64,000 bases of DNA from Anaerolineae bacterium (GCA_003327455.1 QOQU01000005.1:1-64000); one strand, 5' to 3'; positions 25,414-34,494 are shown, counted from the stretch's first letter. The notes: generated from the letters alone by a model not told the origin. Translations and numbers: made by a program.

Positions 25414-26709
25414 TTATGGGGTGTAATTGAAGGTATATACTAGGGTAGCTTCATCTTGGGTTTGGTTCACAGCGGTGTATTGGGTGATCAATACCGGAGG
25501 TGTCCATTGGTGCCAGAAAGCTCCTTCGCCGCGTGGAAATGTTACCGTCCCAGCCCAGAATTCGAATTCGTTTTCTTCGAGGGCTTTGATAATTGCGTCG
25601 TAATCAGTTGAGCCGGCCAGTTTAGCTGCATTAGCCAGGATAAGAGCATCCCCGAAGCCGTTGTAAGAGGAGTATGTAGGGGCAACACCGTATTTTGCCA
25701 TATAGCGGTCGCGGAACCACTGCCCGGAGGGTGTTAATTCCATGTCTTTGTGATAAGCAGTTAAGATATAAATTCCGACTCCTCTTTCTCCATGCAACTC
25801 CCAATATTCGTCACTGCGGTATGGCCAATCCGAAGTAGCAAGCATGGGCGTCTCTGGGAATAAACCGATTTCATAAGCTTGTTCGACAATGATATGTTCC
25901 GGATTTCCCGTCCCAGCGTTGAAGATAATGTCCGGACCCCAGGCCTGGAGTTGGAGAAGCTCCGGCATCAAATCAACCGCTGCTTTATCGTAGATCATGC
26001 TCTTGACTTCCAACCCTTGTTTTGCAGCTTCTTCCTCAACGGCAGCCGCCAGTCCTACGCCAAAATCGGTGTTATCAGCGATATAGCCGATTTTCTGGTA
26101 ACCTTGACTTTTGGCAAAATCGACCAAAGCGATCGCTCGTATAGGATCAATAAGATGAGTACGGAATACCTGGGGATACCCCGATTCCGTAATGGCTTTA
26201 TTCGAAGCCTGGGTCATAATGATTGGCGCTCCCAATTCTTTTGCTACTTCGATAGTTGCCAGACCGACAGAGCTATGATAGCAGCCGGTAGCGCCGATGA
26301 TGTTGTATGTCTGGACAAGGCGGCGGTATTCCGTTGCCCCTACCTCTGGAGTACCTTTATCGTCTCCGACTACAATCTCAACCGGGCGCCCGTCTAAAGA
26401 ACCACCGAGTACTTCATTGACATAAATAGCCGCCATTTCTATACCGCGCAGGATAAGTTGCCCTGCTTGAGGAGCTCCTGGTTCCGAAAGAGGTAACAAA
26501 GCACCAATGTAGAGAGGCTCTAGCTTTTCAGGTTGGGTTGGTTCAGGTTGGATGACTTCCACAGTGGCGGGAGGGGCTTCTGTTTCAGTTTTTGGGGGTT
26601 CGGTTGCTTCAGATACAACGGTTGGTGTGGCTTGGGGAGCACAGGCAGCGATCAGTAGGCTTAGAATAAACACCAGGATAACCAAGATAAAAAAATGTTT
26701 CCTGTTCAT
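25414..26709 (-). CDS. ABC transporter substrate-binding lipoprotein (LivJ/K-like)
   Basis: 431 residues. A signal peptide ends in the lipobox LLIAAC and is followed by a Thr/Pro/Glu linker. The rest is a type I periplasmic-binding fold of the Leu/Ile/Val-binding kind: YIGALLPLSEPGAPQAGQL, GRPVEIVVGDDKGTPEVG, IIGATGCYHSSVGLA and KIGYIADNTDFGVGLA. It is first in the operon and is expressed from a strong promoter with an IclR-type site. It captures the substrate outside the membrane for the LivHMGF-like importer. Confidence 0.92.
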   Translation of the reverse strand: MNRKHFFILVILVFILSLLIAACAPQATPTVVSEATEPPKTETEAPPATVEVIQPEPTQPEKLEPLYIGALLPLSEPGAPQAGQLILRGIEMAAIYVNEVLGGSLDGRPVEIVVGDDKGTPEVGATEYRRLVQTYNIIGATGCYHSSVGLATIEVAKELGAPIIMTQASNKAITESGYPQVFRTHLIDPIRAIALVDFAKSQGYQKIGYIADNTDFGVGLAAAVEEEAAKQGLEVKSMIYDKAAVDLMPELLQLQAWGPDIIFNAGTGNPEHIIVEQAYEIGLFPETPMLATSDWPYRSDEYWELHGERGVGIYILTAYHKDMELTPSGQWFRDRYMAKYGVAPTYSSYNGFGDALILANAAKLAGSTDYDAIIKALEENEFEFWAGTVTFPRGEGAFWHQWTPPVLITQYTAVNQTQDEATLVYTFNYTP

Positions 26710-26828
26710 AGACTTCTCCTCACAATAAACTAGGGGTGGATTAGAGTGGATATGGGAAGACGGGAATTATTGAAATAGATTCGGTTTTGCCTCCTTTCGT
26801 TTGAAACGCTTTTTGGCAGTAGACGTAA

Positions 26829-26843
26829 TTGCTAAATTAGCAA
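26829..26843. promoter_or_regulatory. IclR-type operator at the importer promoter
   Basis: TTGCTAAATTAGCAA is a perfect palindrome around one central base. It begins seven bases after the -10 box of the importer promoter, so it overlaps the transcription start. A site of the same TTGC-N7-GCAA form lies at the same distance from the -10 box of the divergent dehydrogenase promoter (27882-27896). Confidence 0.72.
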
Positions 26844-26850
26844 CAATATT

Positions 26851-26880
26851 ATTATATATCGCAAATTGAAAATTTGTCAA
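26851..26880 (-). promoter_or_regulatory. Promoter of the importer operon
   Basis: On the minus strand, consensus TTGACA (26880-26875) and TATAAT (26856-26851) are separated by 18 bp. The start codon of the binding-protein gene lies about 140 bases downstream. The untranslated leader between holds no gene. Confidence 0.8.
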
Positions 26881-27010
26881 GTTTTTAATTCCCTTTTGCC
26901 TTGATTTTATTGTTAGATTTTCCCGAGCTACAAAAGCTGGTAGCTTGTTCGAGCTTTATAATCCCCTTCGCCAGTTGGGGAGTTAAAACAAGAGAGGAAT
27001 TCGGGTGGAA

Positions 27011-27829
27011 TTATTCAAGTGGGGTATAGCTGCCAAGTTCAGATATGGCTTTGGCAGTTTTAACGACTTCAGAAGCCAGTTGTTCGATGTAATTGCTATC
27101 TGGAATACGGGCAGTTGGGACATCCACGCAAATTGCTCCTGAGGGTGCCCATCCACCTGAATAGATTGGAGCGCCAACCGAGATAACGCCGCGGGTATAT
27201 TCCTCATTGTTCAATGACCACCCTCTAGATCGGGTCAACTCAAGTTCGCGGAGTAGACTGAGGCGATTGATGATTGTTTTTTCGGTAAAGGGGATTAGGT
27301 TTAGGTTGTCTAAGAGGCGTTTTAATTCGTTTTCGGATAGGTGAATCAGGGAAGCCTTGCCAAGCGCGCTGCAATAGACTGGAACGCGTCCCCCGATCCA
27401 ACCGCGTGGAACAAGAGCATGGCGGGTTTCTACGACCTCGATCAGGACAACCTCGCTTCCATCTCTTACTCCAAGCACGACGGTTTCGCCGGTTGTGTCC
27501 CTCAATTCTTCCATAAAGGGGCGACTTACTTTACGAATGTTTCTTGGCCCGGTTAGAGAAGCGGTGAGGGCAAAGATTTGTGGCGAGACTCGATATAACT
27601 TGGTTTGCGGGTCGCGTTCCAGATATCCAAGCGCTTCAAGGGTATATACAAAACGGCTGGCGGTGCTTGCGTCGCATTTTAGCAACTCCGCGATATCTGT
27701 CAGCGATGCTTCGGGTTTTTCGGGGGTGAAGGATGCCAGGACGCGCATCCCACGCGCCAGAGTTTTTAGGAAATTTCGTTCGTGTTGGTAATTTTTTGGA
27801 GAAGATGAAGATAGTTTTTTAACTGGCAT
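27011..27829 (-). CDS. IclR-family transcriptional regulator
   Basis: A 272-residue IclR-type regulator. The N-terminal winged helix reads LTDIAELLKCDASTASRFVYTLEALGYLERD. The C-terminal GAF-like effector domain includes DTTGETVVLGVRDGSEVVLIEVVETRHAL, VPVYCSALGKASLIHL and NNEEYTRGVISVGAPIY. It lies between the importer operon and the dehydrogenase operon and is divergent from the latter. Twin sites at both promoters suggest it controls both according to the level of the imported compound or a breakdown product. The short spacer after its stop has no strong terminator. Confidence 0.93.
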   Translation of the reverse strand: MPVKKLSSSSPKNYQHERNFLKTLARGMRVLASFTPEKPEASLTDIAELLKCDASTASRFVYTLEALGYLERDPQTKLYRVSPQIFALTASLTGPRNIRKVSRPFMEELRDTTGETVVLGVRDGSEVVLIEVVETRHALVPRGWIGGRVPVYCSALGKASLIHLSENELKRLLDNLNLIPFTEKTIINRLSLLRELELTRSRGWSLNNEEYTRGVISVGAPIYSGGWAPSGAICVDVPTARIPDSNYIEQLASEVVKTAKAISELGSYTPLE

Positions 27830-27845
27830 GAGTATCTCTTAGTGA

Positions 27846-27874
27846 TTGACAAAAGAAAATTTGCGTTATATACT
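27846..27874 (+). promoter_or_regulatory. Promoter of the dehydrogenase operon
   Basis: TTGACA (27846-27851) and TATACT (27869-27874) are separated by exactly 17 bp. It drives the three-gene FAD/Fe-S dehydrogenase operon and lies in the spacer shared with the divergent iclR-type gene. Confidence 0.8.
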
Positions 27875-27881
27875 AATCATG

Positions 27882-27896
27882 TTGCGAATAAAGCAA
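27882..27896. promoter_or_regulatory. IclR-type operator at the dehydrogenase promoter
   Basis: TTGCGAATAAAGCAA has the same TTGC-N7-GCAA frame as the site at 26829-26843. It starts exactly seven bases after the -10 box, the same offset as in the importer promoter. Confidence 0.65.
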
Positions 27897-27970
27897 TTTA
27901 TTATTTTGTTCATTATTTATCTTACAATGAAATTTAATTTGTGGCAAGCTCTCAATCGAAAGAGATTTCA

Positions 27971-29161
27971 ATGAAAATGATAGATGACTTAGCACCAGGG
28001 CGATTTGATGTTGTAATTGTTGGCGGTGGTGTTATCGGAACAGTCACAGCTTATTGGTTAGCTAAAGCTGGGTTTAAGGTTGTGGTTGTCGAGAGGCAGG
28101 ACGTTGCTATGGGGACATCGAGTGCGGCCGCCGCAGCAGCATTGCTGCAAACAAAAACTTCTCCTATCAAATTAGCGCTTGCAAATGAAAGTTTGCAGTT
28201 GCTCGACCAACTCCATGCAGAGTTAGATGGTGGATTCGAGTATGAACATACTGGAAGCTTACTGGCAGCAACTTCTGAAGAGGAAATGCAATTGATCCGT
28301 GAGATGAATGAGAAATTGCACGGTTTAGGGTTAGAGGTCGAATTGTTGGATGGGACTGAAGCAAGGCAATATATGCCGATTTTAGGGGATTGCATTATTG
28401 GAGGTTCATATTCTCCGAAGGACGCTCAGATCAATCCTCTGGAATTTGTTGTGGCTTGCGAAAAAGCATCGAAACGGTTGGGGGTGATTTTTTCTACGTA
28501 CAACGAAGTGATTGGAGTTGATGTTCACGGCGATAAGATCACCGCTGTTCAAACAAAGAAAGGCAGAATCCTGACGGATACCGTTATTAACGCAGCCGGT
28601 GTATGGGCAACGCGGGTTGCTGAAATGGCTGGATTGTCCCTGGCAATTTCACCTCTTAAGGGGGAGTTGTTGGTAACCGAGCGTATGCCTGCTTGTATGA
28701 AGGGGACATTGATTGCAGCCTCCTATTTGTTGAGCAAGACAGGTGCGGAGGGGAAATCCGATCAGAGGACTGTAAAAAGGACGGTAGGGATCACTCTGGT
28801 TCAATTGAAACATGGAAATTTCATTGTTGGCAGTACTCGTGAACAAAGTGGCTTTGAACGAGGAAACAGTATGGAAGGGATCTGTGAATTATCATACCAG
28901 CTATTAAAGTTGACTCCTTCGCTAGGCAATCTCCATTTGCTGAGAGCCTATGCTGGCTTACGTCCCTTATCCAAGGATGGTTTTCCAATTATCGGTAGAG
29001 AACGCAGTTTACCTGGATTTATCCAGGCCGTAGGGTTTGGGGGCGATGGGCTGGCAATGTCCGCTATAGCAGCCCGCACCATAGCTCAAATATTAACAAA
29101 TTCCAATGGTCAATATTATCTTGAATTATTTGATCCCGGCAGGTTTTCAATTCAGGAGTAA
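27971..29161 (+). CDS. FAD-dependent oxidoreductase, DAO family (HcnC/LhpB-like)
   Basis: About 396 residues of the D-amino-acid-oxidase fold. The FAD site is FDVVIVGGGVIGTVTAYWLA followed by VVVVERQDVAMGTSSAAAAA. The C-terminal part has LRAYAGLRPLSKDGFPIIGR and VGFGGDGLAMSAIAA. The family oxidises secondary or primary amines such as D-hydroxyproline, proline, sarcosine, glycine or opines. A GTG at 27941 could start the protein 10 residues earlier; the ATG at 27971 begins right before the FAD fold and is preferred. With the next two genes it forms an HcnABC/LhpBEF-type complex that passes electrons through a [2Fe-2S] protein. Confidence 0.85.
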   Translation: MKMIDDLAPGRFDVVIVGGGVIGTVTAYWLAKAGFKVVVVERQDVAMGTSSAAAAAALLQTKTSPIKLALANESLQLLDQLHAELDGGFEYEHTGSLLAATSEEEMQLIREMNEKLHGLGLEVELLDGTEARQYMPILGDCIIGGSYSPKDAQINPLEFVVACEKASKRLGVIFSTYNEVIGVDVHGDKITAVQTKKGRILTDTVINAAGVWATRVAEMAGLSLAISPLKGELLVTERMPACMKGTLIAASYLLSKTGAEGKSDQRTVKRTVGITLVQLKHGNFIVGSTREQSGFERGNSMEGICELSYQLLKLTPSLGNLHLLRAYAGLRPLSKDGFPIIGRERSLPGFIQAVGFGGDGLAMSAIAARTIAQILTNSNGQYYLELFDPGRFSIQE

Positions 29162-29167
29162 AAAAGC

Positions 29168-29452
29168 ATGATTGCTATTCGGATAGCTCAAGCGCGAGCG
29201 GACAAGGAACCTTTTGAAATCGAGGTGGACGGTAAAAAAGTACCCGCATATGCGGGTGAGACCGTGTCAACGGCCCTTCAAGCTGCGGGAATCCAGATCT
29301 TTTTCCGTCAAGAAAATTCTTATCCTCCAAGCAAACTCTTTTGTGGGATGGGAACTTGCCGTCAGTGCCTGATTATGATTGATGATCAGATAAGCTGTTT
29401 GGCGTGCCAGACCCTCGTCTACCCAGGAATGAAGGTGAGAACATCCCCATGA
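29168..29452 (+). CDS. Small [2Fe-2S] subunit (HcnA/LhpF-like)
   Basis: A 94-residue ferredoxin-like subunit matching the N-terminal [2Fe-2S] domain of sarcosine oxidase alpha. The cluster ligands are in LFCGMGTCRQCLIMIDDQ and the later SCLACQ. VDGKKVPAYAGETVSTALQAAG is the family's opening beta-grasp segment. Its TGA overlaps the next start in ATGA, so the subunits are made in a coupled way. Confidence 0.87.
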   Translation: MIAIRIAQARADKEPFEIEVDGKKVPAYAGETVSTALQAAGIQIFFRQENSYPPSKLFCGMGTCRQCLIMIDDQISCLACQTLVYPGMKVRTSP

Positions 29453-30939
29453 AGAATTCCTGTTTTGATTTAGCGATCATTGGCGGAGGGCCAGCAGGCA
29501 TGGCGGCTGCTCTTCAGGCCGCTTCAGCGGGTATCTCAGTAGCTCTTCTTGATGAAGGAAGTCAATTGGGAGGGCATTTCTATAAATCATCACTTTCAAA
29601 TATTGCTTTACCTCTCTCATCTACTCAGAGATTGAAGCAAATTGAGTTTCAATCTTTACTTGAAGCTATCCAAAAGAGCGATATCAAAATTTATCAAGGC
29701 GCGCGAGTTTGGGGGATTTTCGATCGAGAAGGAAAAACTCTAACTCTAAATGGTGACTCTTCACCCCAAAACCAGATATTCCGAATTGGATTTGAGCCGA
29801 TAATTGACTCTCAGGGTTGGATCGAAACCAGGTCGATTATCATAGCAACGGGAGTCTTCGATCGGCCGATTCCCTTTCCAGGATGGGAGATGCCAGGAGT
29901 AGTAACGCCGGGTGCTGTTCAAATCCAGCTGGAGAAACAGGCTCTTATACCAGGTCAAAGAGTCATTATTGCAGGTAGCGGACCTTTGCAGTTGGTTGTA
30001 GCTGCTGAATTAATTCGGTGTGGGGTAGAAGTAGTCGCTGTTTTGGATACCTCCGCTTTATTTGATGCCTGGCAGAGGATGTTCGCGGCAATGGGTGGAC
30101 TGAAGACGCGCTTTTCAGAAGGATTTCATGCGCTTCTTACAATCATGCGTAAAGGCGTGCCGATATTATTTCGCCATGCTGTGTTTAAAGCACTAGGAAG
30201 TAATGAAAGAGGGGTCCAAGGTGTTGTTTACGGCAGGATCGATCAGATGGGCAACCCTGTATATCAGACTGCCCGAGAGGCTCAAGTCGATGTGATTTGT
30301 TGTGCGTATGGATTCAGCCCTTCCATTTCCCTAACCTTACATATGGGGTGTAGGCATGTATTTGATCCCTTAATAGGTGCCTGGAAACCTTTTTATGATG
30401 AGAAATTACAAACAAGCGTTGCCGGAGTCTTTGTTGCCGGAGATGTTACCACCGTTGGGGGGAAGCCACTGGCACAGTTACAAGGACGGTGGGCAGCTAT
30501 TTCTGCTTTACAGAGACTGGGAGCCTGGTCAGAAGAGCAAGTGCGCAGAGAAAGATCCAAAATAATCTCGGCTATCCGGAGGGAAGAGAAATTTGCCCAA
30601 TGGCTCTGGCAACGGTATCGTGTTTTACCTGGTCTATTTCAGATTGCAGAGGAGGAGACATTAGTTTGTCGCTGTGAAGCGGTTCGAGTAGCCGATGTCC
30701 GCCTGGCTTTAGAGGATGGTTCATATGACTTATTTGGGATAAAATTACGTACCAGATTGGGAATGGGTCAATGCCAGGGCCGCTATTGCTTCTCAAATGC
30801 AGCAATGTTGATTTCATTGTATTCAGGAAGAAATGCCTCTGAGATTGATTTACCAACCATTCGTCCCCCAATCGTCCCGGTACGCTTAGGTTATCTTGCA
30901 ACGTGCCGACAATTTTTAACACACAACGAGGAGGTATGA
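29449..30939 (+). CDS. NAD(P)/FAD oxidoreductase subunit with BFD-like [2Fe-2S] domain (HcnB/LhpE-like)
   Basis: About 496 residues. The N-terminal FAD fold is FDLAIIGGGPAGMAAALQAA, a second nucleotide fold is RVIIAGSGPLQLVVAAELI, and VAGVFVAGDVTTVGGKPLAQ is the FAD end motif. The C-terminus carries a BFD-like cluster site, with CRCE near residue 405 and CQGRYC about 40 residues later. The ATG at 29449 overlaps the [2Fe-2S] gene stop by four bases. It is the alpha/B subunit of the dehydrogenase complex with the two preceding genes. Confidence 0.87.
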   Translation: MKNSCFDLAIIGGGPAGMAAALQAASAGISVALLDEGSQLGGHFYKSSLSNIALPLSSTQRLKQIEFQSLLEAIQKSDIKIYQGARVWGIFDREGKTLTLNGDSSPQNQIFRIGFEPIIDSQGWIETRSIIIATGVFDRPIPFPGWEMPGVVTPGAVQIQLEKQALIPGQRVIIAGSGPLQLVVAAELIRCGVEVVAVLDTSALFDAWQRMFAAMGGLKTRFSEGFHALLTIMRKGVPILFRHAVFKALGSNERGVQGVVYGRIDQMGNPVYQTAREAQVDVICCAYGFSPSISLTLHMGCRHVFDPLIGAWKPFYDEKLQTSVAGVFVAGDVTTVGGKPLAQLQGRWAAISALQRLGAWSEEQVRRERSKIISAIRREEKFAQWLWQRYRVLPGLFQIAEEETLVCRCEAVRVADVRLALEDGSYDLFGIKLRTRLGMGQCQGRYCFSNAAMLISLYSGRNASEIDLPTIRPPIVPVRLGYLATCRQFLTHNEEV

Positions 30940-31973
30940 TGCACACCATCCGTTTACTCATGATCGGTTTGGGAAATGTGGGTCAAGGGCTCCTGACCAT
31001 TTTATCAGAACAGCGACAGGCTCTTGAAGCCAGCTACGGCTTGAGATTTGCGATCGTGGGGGTGAATGATTTGCGAATGGGCAGCGTGGCTGATTCATCC
31101 GGAATTCCTTTCGAAAATTTACTGGCTGCGGCAACCAAAGGGGATCTTAGAACAATTCCAGCCCAGAAAAAGGACTTAACCGTGGAGGAGATGCTCGCTG
31201 GGCTGGAGTTTGATGTGCTGGTGGAAGCCAGTTATACTGATCTGCGCACAGGGGAACCTGCCACCAGTTATATCCGCCAGGCGCTGCGCAGCGGGAGGCA
31301 TGTGGTAACTACCAATAAAGGTCCTATCGCTTTGCATTATCCGGAATTGCAGGCAATCGCCGAACAAAACAACGTCCAGATTGGCTTTGAGGGAACGGTG
31401 ATGAGTGGCACGCCAGCTATCTTCCTGGGGATGAAATGGCTGAAAGCCGCCGGCATTTACCGCATTCAAGGCATTTTGAACGGCACAACCAACTTTATCT
31501 TGACGAAAATGGAAGAGGGTAAGGACTATGCTACCGCCCTGGCGGAAGCTCAAAGGTTAGGCTATGCAGAAGCTGACCCAAGCGGAGATGTCGAGGGCTA
31601 TGATGCGGCTGGAAAAGTTGTGATACTCTCCAATGTCTTGATGGAAAAACCGATCACCATGCAGGATGTGGAACGGCAGGGGATTACACAGCTAACTCCT
31701 GGCGATATTGAGCAAGCTCGCCGGGAAGGAAAGCGCTGGAAGTTAATCGGCAGTCTTGAATTAACAGAAGGTACAATTAAAGCAAGTGTGAAACCGTTGG
31801 CTTTACCTCTTTCCAATCCGCTGGCGCAGGTGATGGGCGCCACCAATGCGATAACCTACGCCACTCGCTATCTGGGGGATGTCACCCTGGTTGGAGCAGG
31901 GGCTGGGCGGCTTGAAACGGGGTATGCCTTGCTGGCTGACATTTTATCTATCTACCGAAAGGGATCAATCTAG
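30939..31973 (+). CDS. hom: Homoserine dehydrogenase (no ACT domain)
   Basis: About 344 residues. The NAD(P) fold is IRLLMIGLGNVGQGLLTIL. The catalytic region has HVVTTNKGPIALHYPEL, GILNGTTNFILTKMEEG and AEADPSGDVEGYDAAGKVVIL, all typical of homoserine dehydrogenase. No C-terminal ACT domain follows, so threonine feedback of the usual kind is unlikely. Two adjacent ATGs (30936 and 30939) follow an AGGAGG; the second gives the better spacing. The preceding dehydrogenase stop overlaps this start, so it may be partly co-transcribed with the catabolic operon. Confidence 0.9.
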   Translation: MHTIRLLMIGLGNVGQGLLTILSEQRQALEASYGLRFAIVGVNDLRMGSVADSSGIPFENLLAAATKGDLRTIPAQKKDLTVEEMLAGLEFDVLVEASYTDLRTGEPATSYIRQALRSGRHVVTTNKGPIALHYPELQAIAEQNNVQIGFEGTVMSGTPAIFLGMKWLKAAGIYRIQGILNGTTNFILTKMEEGKDYATALAEAQRLGYAEADPSGDVEGYDAAGKVVILSNVLMEKPITMQDVERQGITQLTPGDIEQARREGKRWKLIGSLELTEGTIKASVKPLALPLSNPLAQVMGATNAITYATRYLGDVTLVGAGAGRLETGYALLADILSIYRKGSI

Positions 31974-31992
31974 TTTCCAGAAAGGATCAGAG

Positions 31993-32850
31993 ATGACCGA
32001 ACGCAAAAAAATTACCTTGCCTTATCTTTTTCAAAAAGCCCAGGAGGGAGAACCCATCAGTTGGTTGACCTGTTACGATTATCCAACCGCCTATCTGCAA
32101 GAGCAAGCTGGAGTGGAAATGATCCTGGTGGGGGATAGTTTAGGGATGACCATGTTGGGTTACGATACCACTCTGCCCGTGACAATGGACGATATGATCC
32201 GTCATGCGGCAGCCGTGCGCCGCGGTGCTCCGACGGCTTTTGTAGTCGGGGATATGCCCTATATGTCCTATCAGCCCAGCGATGAGATTGCGGTCAAAAA
32301 CGCCGGGCGCTTTATGGCAGAAGCAGGTTGTGATGCGATTAAGCTGGAGGGAGGGCAAGCCATGGCGCCGCGCATCCGCGCCATTGTAGATGCCGGCATC
32401 CCTGCCATCGGACATCTGGGCTTGACACCTCAGTCTGTCTCCGCCTTAGGTGGCTTTCGCTTACAGGGCAAATCGGCTGCCCTGGCAAAGAAGATTGTCG
32501 ATGACGCCAAGGCTCTGGAAGAAGCTGGGGCATTTGCGATCTTATTGGAGATGGTTCCAGATCGCCTGTGCAAACTGATCACCGAGCGGGCGAAAAACAC
32601 TTTGATCTTTTCTTTAGGCTCCGGTCCTCATGCACACGGACAACTGCTGATCTACCATGACATGTTCGGTTTATATCCCAAGTTCAAACCCAAAATGGCA
32701 AAAGTGTTCGGGAATGCGGGGGAGGTGATCTTGAATGGCTTGAAGCAGTACGTTGCGGAGGTCAAATCGGCAACCTTCCCAGCCCCTGAGAACTGGTTTG
32801 GAATGCCCGATCAGGAGTACGAAGAATTACTCAAGATGTTGGGGGGGTAA
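31993..32850 (+). CDS. panB: 3-Methyl-2-oxobutanoate hydroxymethyltransferase
   Basis: About 285 residues. The enzyme transfers a hydroxymethyl group from methylene-tetrahydrofolate to ketoisovalerate in pantothenate synthesis. Signatures are ITLPYLFQKAQEGEPISWLTCYDYPTA in overlapping pieces, VEMILVGDSLGMTMLGYDTTLPVT with the metal-binding Asp, and the late HIGHLGLTPQSV-like segment GHLGLTPQSVSALGG. The ATG at 31993 follows AAAGGAT; an earlier in-frame start would overlap hom and is unlikely. Confidence 0.93.
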   Translation: MTERKKITLPYLFQKAQEGEPISWLTCYDYPTAYLQEQAGVEMILVGDSLGMTMLGYDTTLPVTMDDMIRHAAAVRRGAPTAFVVGDMPYMSYQPSDEIAVKNAGRFMAEAGCDAIKLEGGQAMAPRIRAIVDAGIPAIGHLGLTPQSVSALGGFRLQGKSAALAKKIVDDAKALEEAGAFAILLEMVPDRLCKLITERAKNTLIFSLGSGPHAHGQLLIYHDMFGLYPKFKPKMAKVFGNAGEVILNGLKQYVAEVKSATFPAPENWFGMPDQEYEELLKMLGG

Positions 32851-32853
32851 TCC

Positions 32854-34035
32854 TTGGCTCAAAAAGAACAGATTTTTGAATTTGCCAGACGCACAGCCCA
32901 TCTGAAGCCAGAAGGAGCCTATCATGTGCTGGGGCGGGCTCTTCAGTTGGAGAAAGAAGGTCGGGAGATTATCCATTTTGAAATTGGTCAACCAGATTTC
33001 CCGACCTTTCAAAACATCTGTGAAGCAGGCATCCAAGCCATTCGCAGTGGCAAAACGCGCTATACGCCACCAGCCGGCATGATGGAGTTGCGCGAGGCGA
33101 TTGCTGAGGACGCTGGGCGACGACGGGGCATCTCAGTTTTGCCGCAGGAAGTGGTGATCAGTCCCGGCGGCAAGCCGAATCTTTTCTTCCCAACCCTGGC
33201 ACTGGTCGATGAGGGGGATGAAGTGATGTACCCTGATCCTGGTTTCCCAACCTACGAGGCGATGATCCGAGTTGCAGGAGGCATCCCCATACCCGTTCCG
33301 TTGTTGGAAGAAAACGATTTTGCACTGGATTTAGAAGCCTTTGATCGGCTGATTAACCCGCGCACAAAACTGGTGATTCTCAATTCACCCAGTAACCCCA
33401 CCGGAGGAGTTTTAAGCCAGGAGGACTTGCAACATATTGCCAGGCTGGTGCAGCGCTACGATTGTTGGGTGCTGTCCGATGAGATCTATTCGCGCCTGGT
33501 TTATGATGGTTTGACTGCTCCCTCCATTGCCTCCCTGCCGGGGATGAAAGAGCGTACTATCATCGTTGATGGCTTCTCCAAGACCTATTCGATGACCGGT
33601 TGGCGATTGGGTTTTGGCATCATGCCCATCGCACTGGCGCAGCAGGTCGAACTCTTGCTTACCCATTCGATTGGAGCAACGGCGCACTTTACCCAATTTG
33701 CTGGACTGGAAGCCATTCTTGGCCCACAGGAAGCGGTGGATGAAATGGTGGCAGCGTTTCAACGGCGGCGAGAGGTGATGGTTAGCGGGTTGAACAGCAT
33801 CCCCGGATTTCGTTGTCGCCAACCGCAAGGGGCGTTTTATGCTTTCCCGAACATCCGAGAGATCGGTACAAGCTCGGCTGAACTGGCTGAACGCCTTTTG
33901 GATGAGGCTGGCGTTGCCTTATTGCCAGGCTCGGCGTTTGGAGTGTATGGCGAAGGCTATCTACGTTTGTCTTATGCCACGAGCGTTGAAAAGATAAAGG
34001 AAGGTCTGGATCGCATCCGGCAAGTTTTATCCTGA
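32854..34035 (+). CDS. Class I PLP-dependent aminotransferase (AspB-like)
   Basis: A 393-residue fold-type I aminotransferase. Seen are SPGGKPNLFFPTLAL, LNSPSNPTGGVLS, LSDEIYSRLVYDG and the PLP lysine in DGFSKTYSMTGWRLGFG, with the substrate-binding Arg in YLRLSYATS. It starts with TTG three bases after the panB stop. The best guess is an aspartate or broad-range aromatic/branched aminotransferase; substrate use cannot be fixed from sequence. Confidence 0.9.
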   Translation: MAQKEQIFEFARRTAHLKPEGAYHVLGRALQLEKEGREIIHFEIGQPDFPTFQNICEAGIQAIRSGKTRYTPPAGMMELREAIAEDAGRRRGISVLPQEVVISPGGKPNLFFPTLALVDEGDEVMYPDPGFPTYEAMIRVAGGIPIPVPLLEENDFALDLEAFDRLINPRTKLVILNSPSNPTGGVLSQEDLQHIARLVQRYDCWVLSDEIYSRLVYDGLTAPSIASLPGMKERTIIVDGFSKTYSMTGWRLGFGIMPIALAQQVELLLTHSIGATAHFTQFAGLEAILGPQEAVDEMVAAFQRRREVMVSGLNSIPGFRCRQPQGAFYAFPNIREIGTSSAELAERLLDEAGVALLPGSAFGVYGEGYLRLSYATSVEKIKEGLDRIRQVLS

Positions 34036-34494
34036 AGGATAGCAAATTAACTGATGTTCGACCAGCTTTCCGTCTTCATAGACAAACTTGCCACTGAAGA
34101 AGCCCGGCTGATCGAGCAGAGGTAAAAACAGGCGATCTCCTTCCCAAAGGGGTAAGTTGAGCAATTCATCGTTTTCAATCCAGGCGAGATTGCCTTCCAG
34201 AGAGTCGGCGATCTCGCCTTCGAATTCATCACACACGAAAACAAAGGCATACCAATCTTCATCGTTGGCAAATTTAGGGAAGGATAGAAAGCCTTTGAGG
34301 TGCAGGTGTTTGACCCGTAAGCCAGCTTCCTCCTGAACCTCCCGACGCACACACTCTTCAGGGGTTTCGCCGGGTTCGAATTTTCCTCCCAAACCGTTCC
34401 ATTTGCCCTGATGGATATCGTTTTGCTTCTTAACGCGATGAATCATCAGCGTTTTCCCGTTTTTTCGGATGTAACACAGCGTGGCAAGTTTCAT
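34027..34494 (-). CDS. Nudix hydrolase (MutT-like)
   Basis: A 155-residue Nudix protein. The Nudix box is complete: GKFEPGETPEECVRREVQEEAG, with the metal-binding glutamates in REVQEE. TLCYIRKNGKTLMIHR and DIHQGKWNGLGGK precede it, as in 8-oxo-dGTP diphosphatases. It probably cleans oxidised nucleotides. Its last nine bases overlap the end of the convergent aminotransferase gene. Confidence 0.87.
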   Translation of the reverse strand: MKLATLCYIRKNGKTLMIHRVKKQNDIHQGKWNGLGGKFEPGETPEECVRREVQEEAGLRVKHLHLKGFLSFPKFANDEDWYAFVFVCDEFEGEIADSLEGNLAWIENDELLNLPLWEGDRLFLPLLDQPGFFSGKFVYEDGKLVEHQLICYPSG

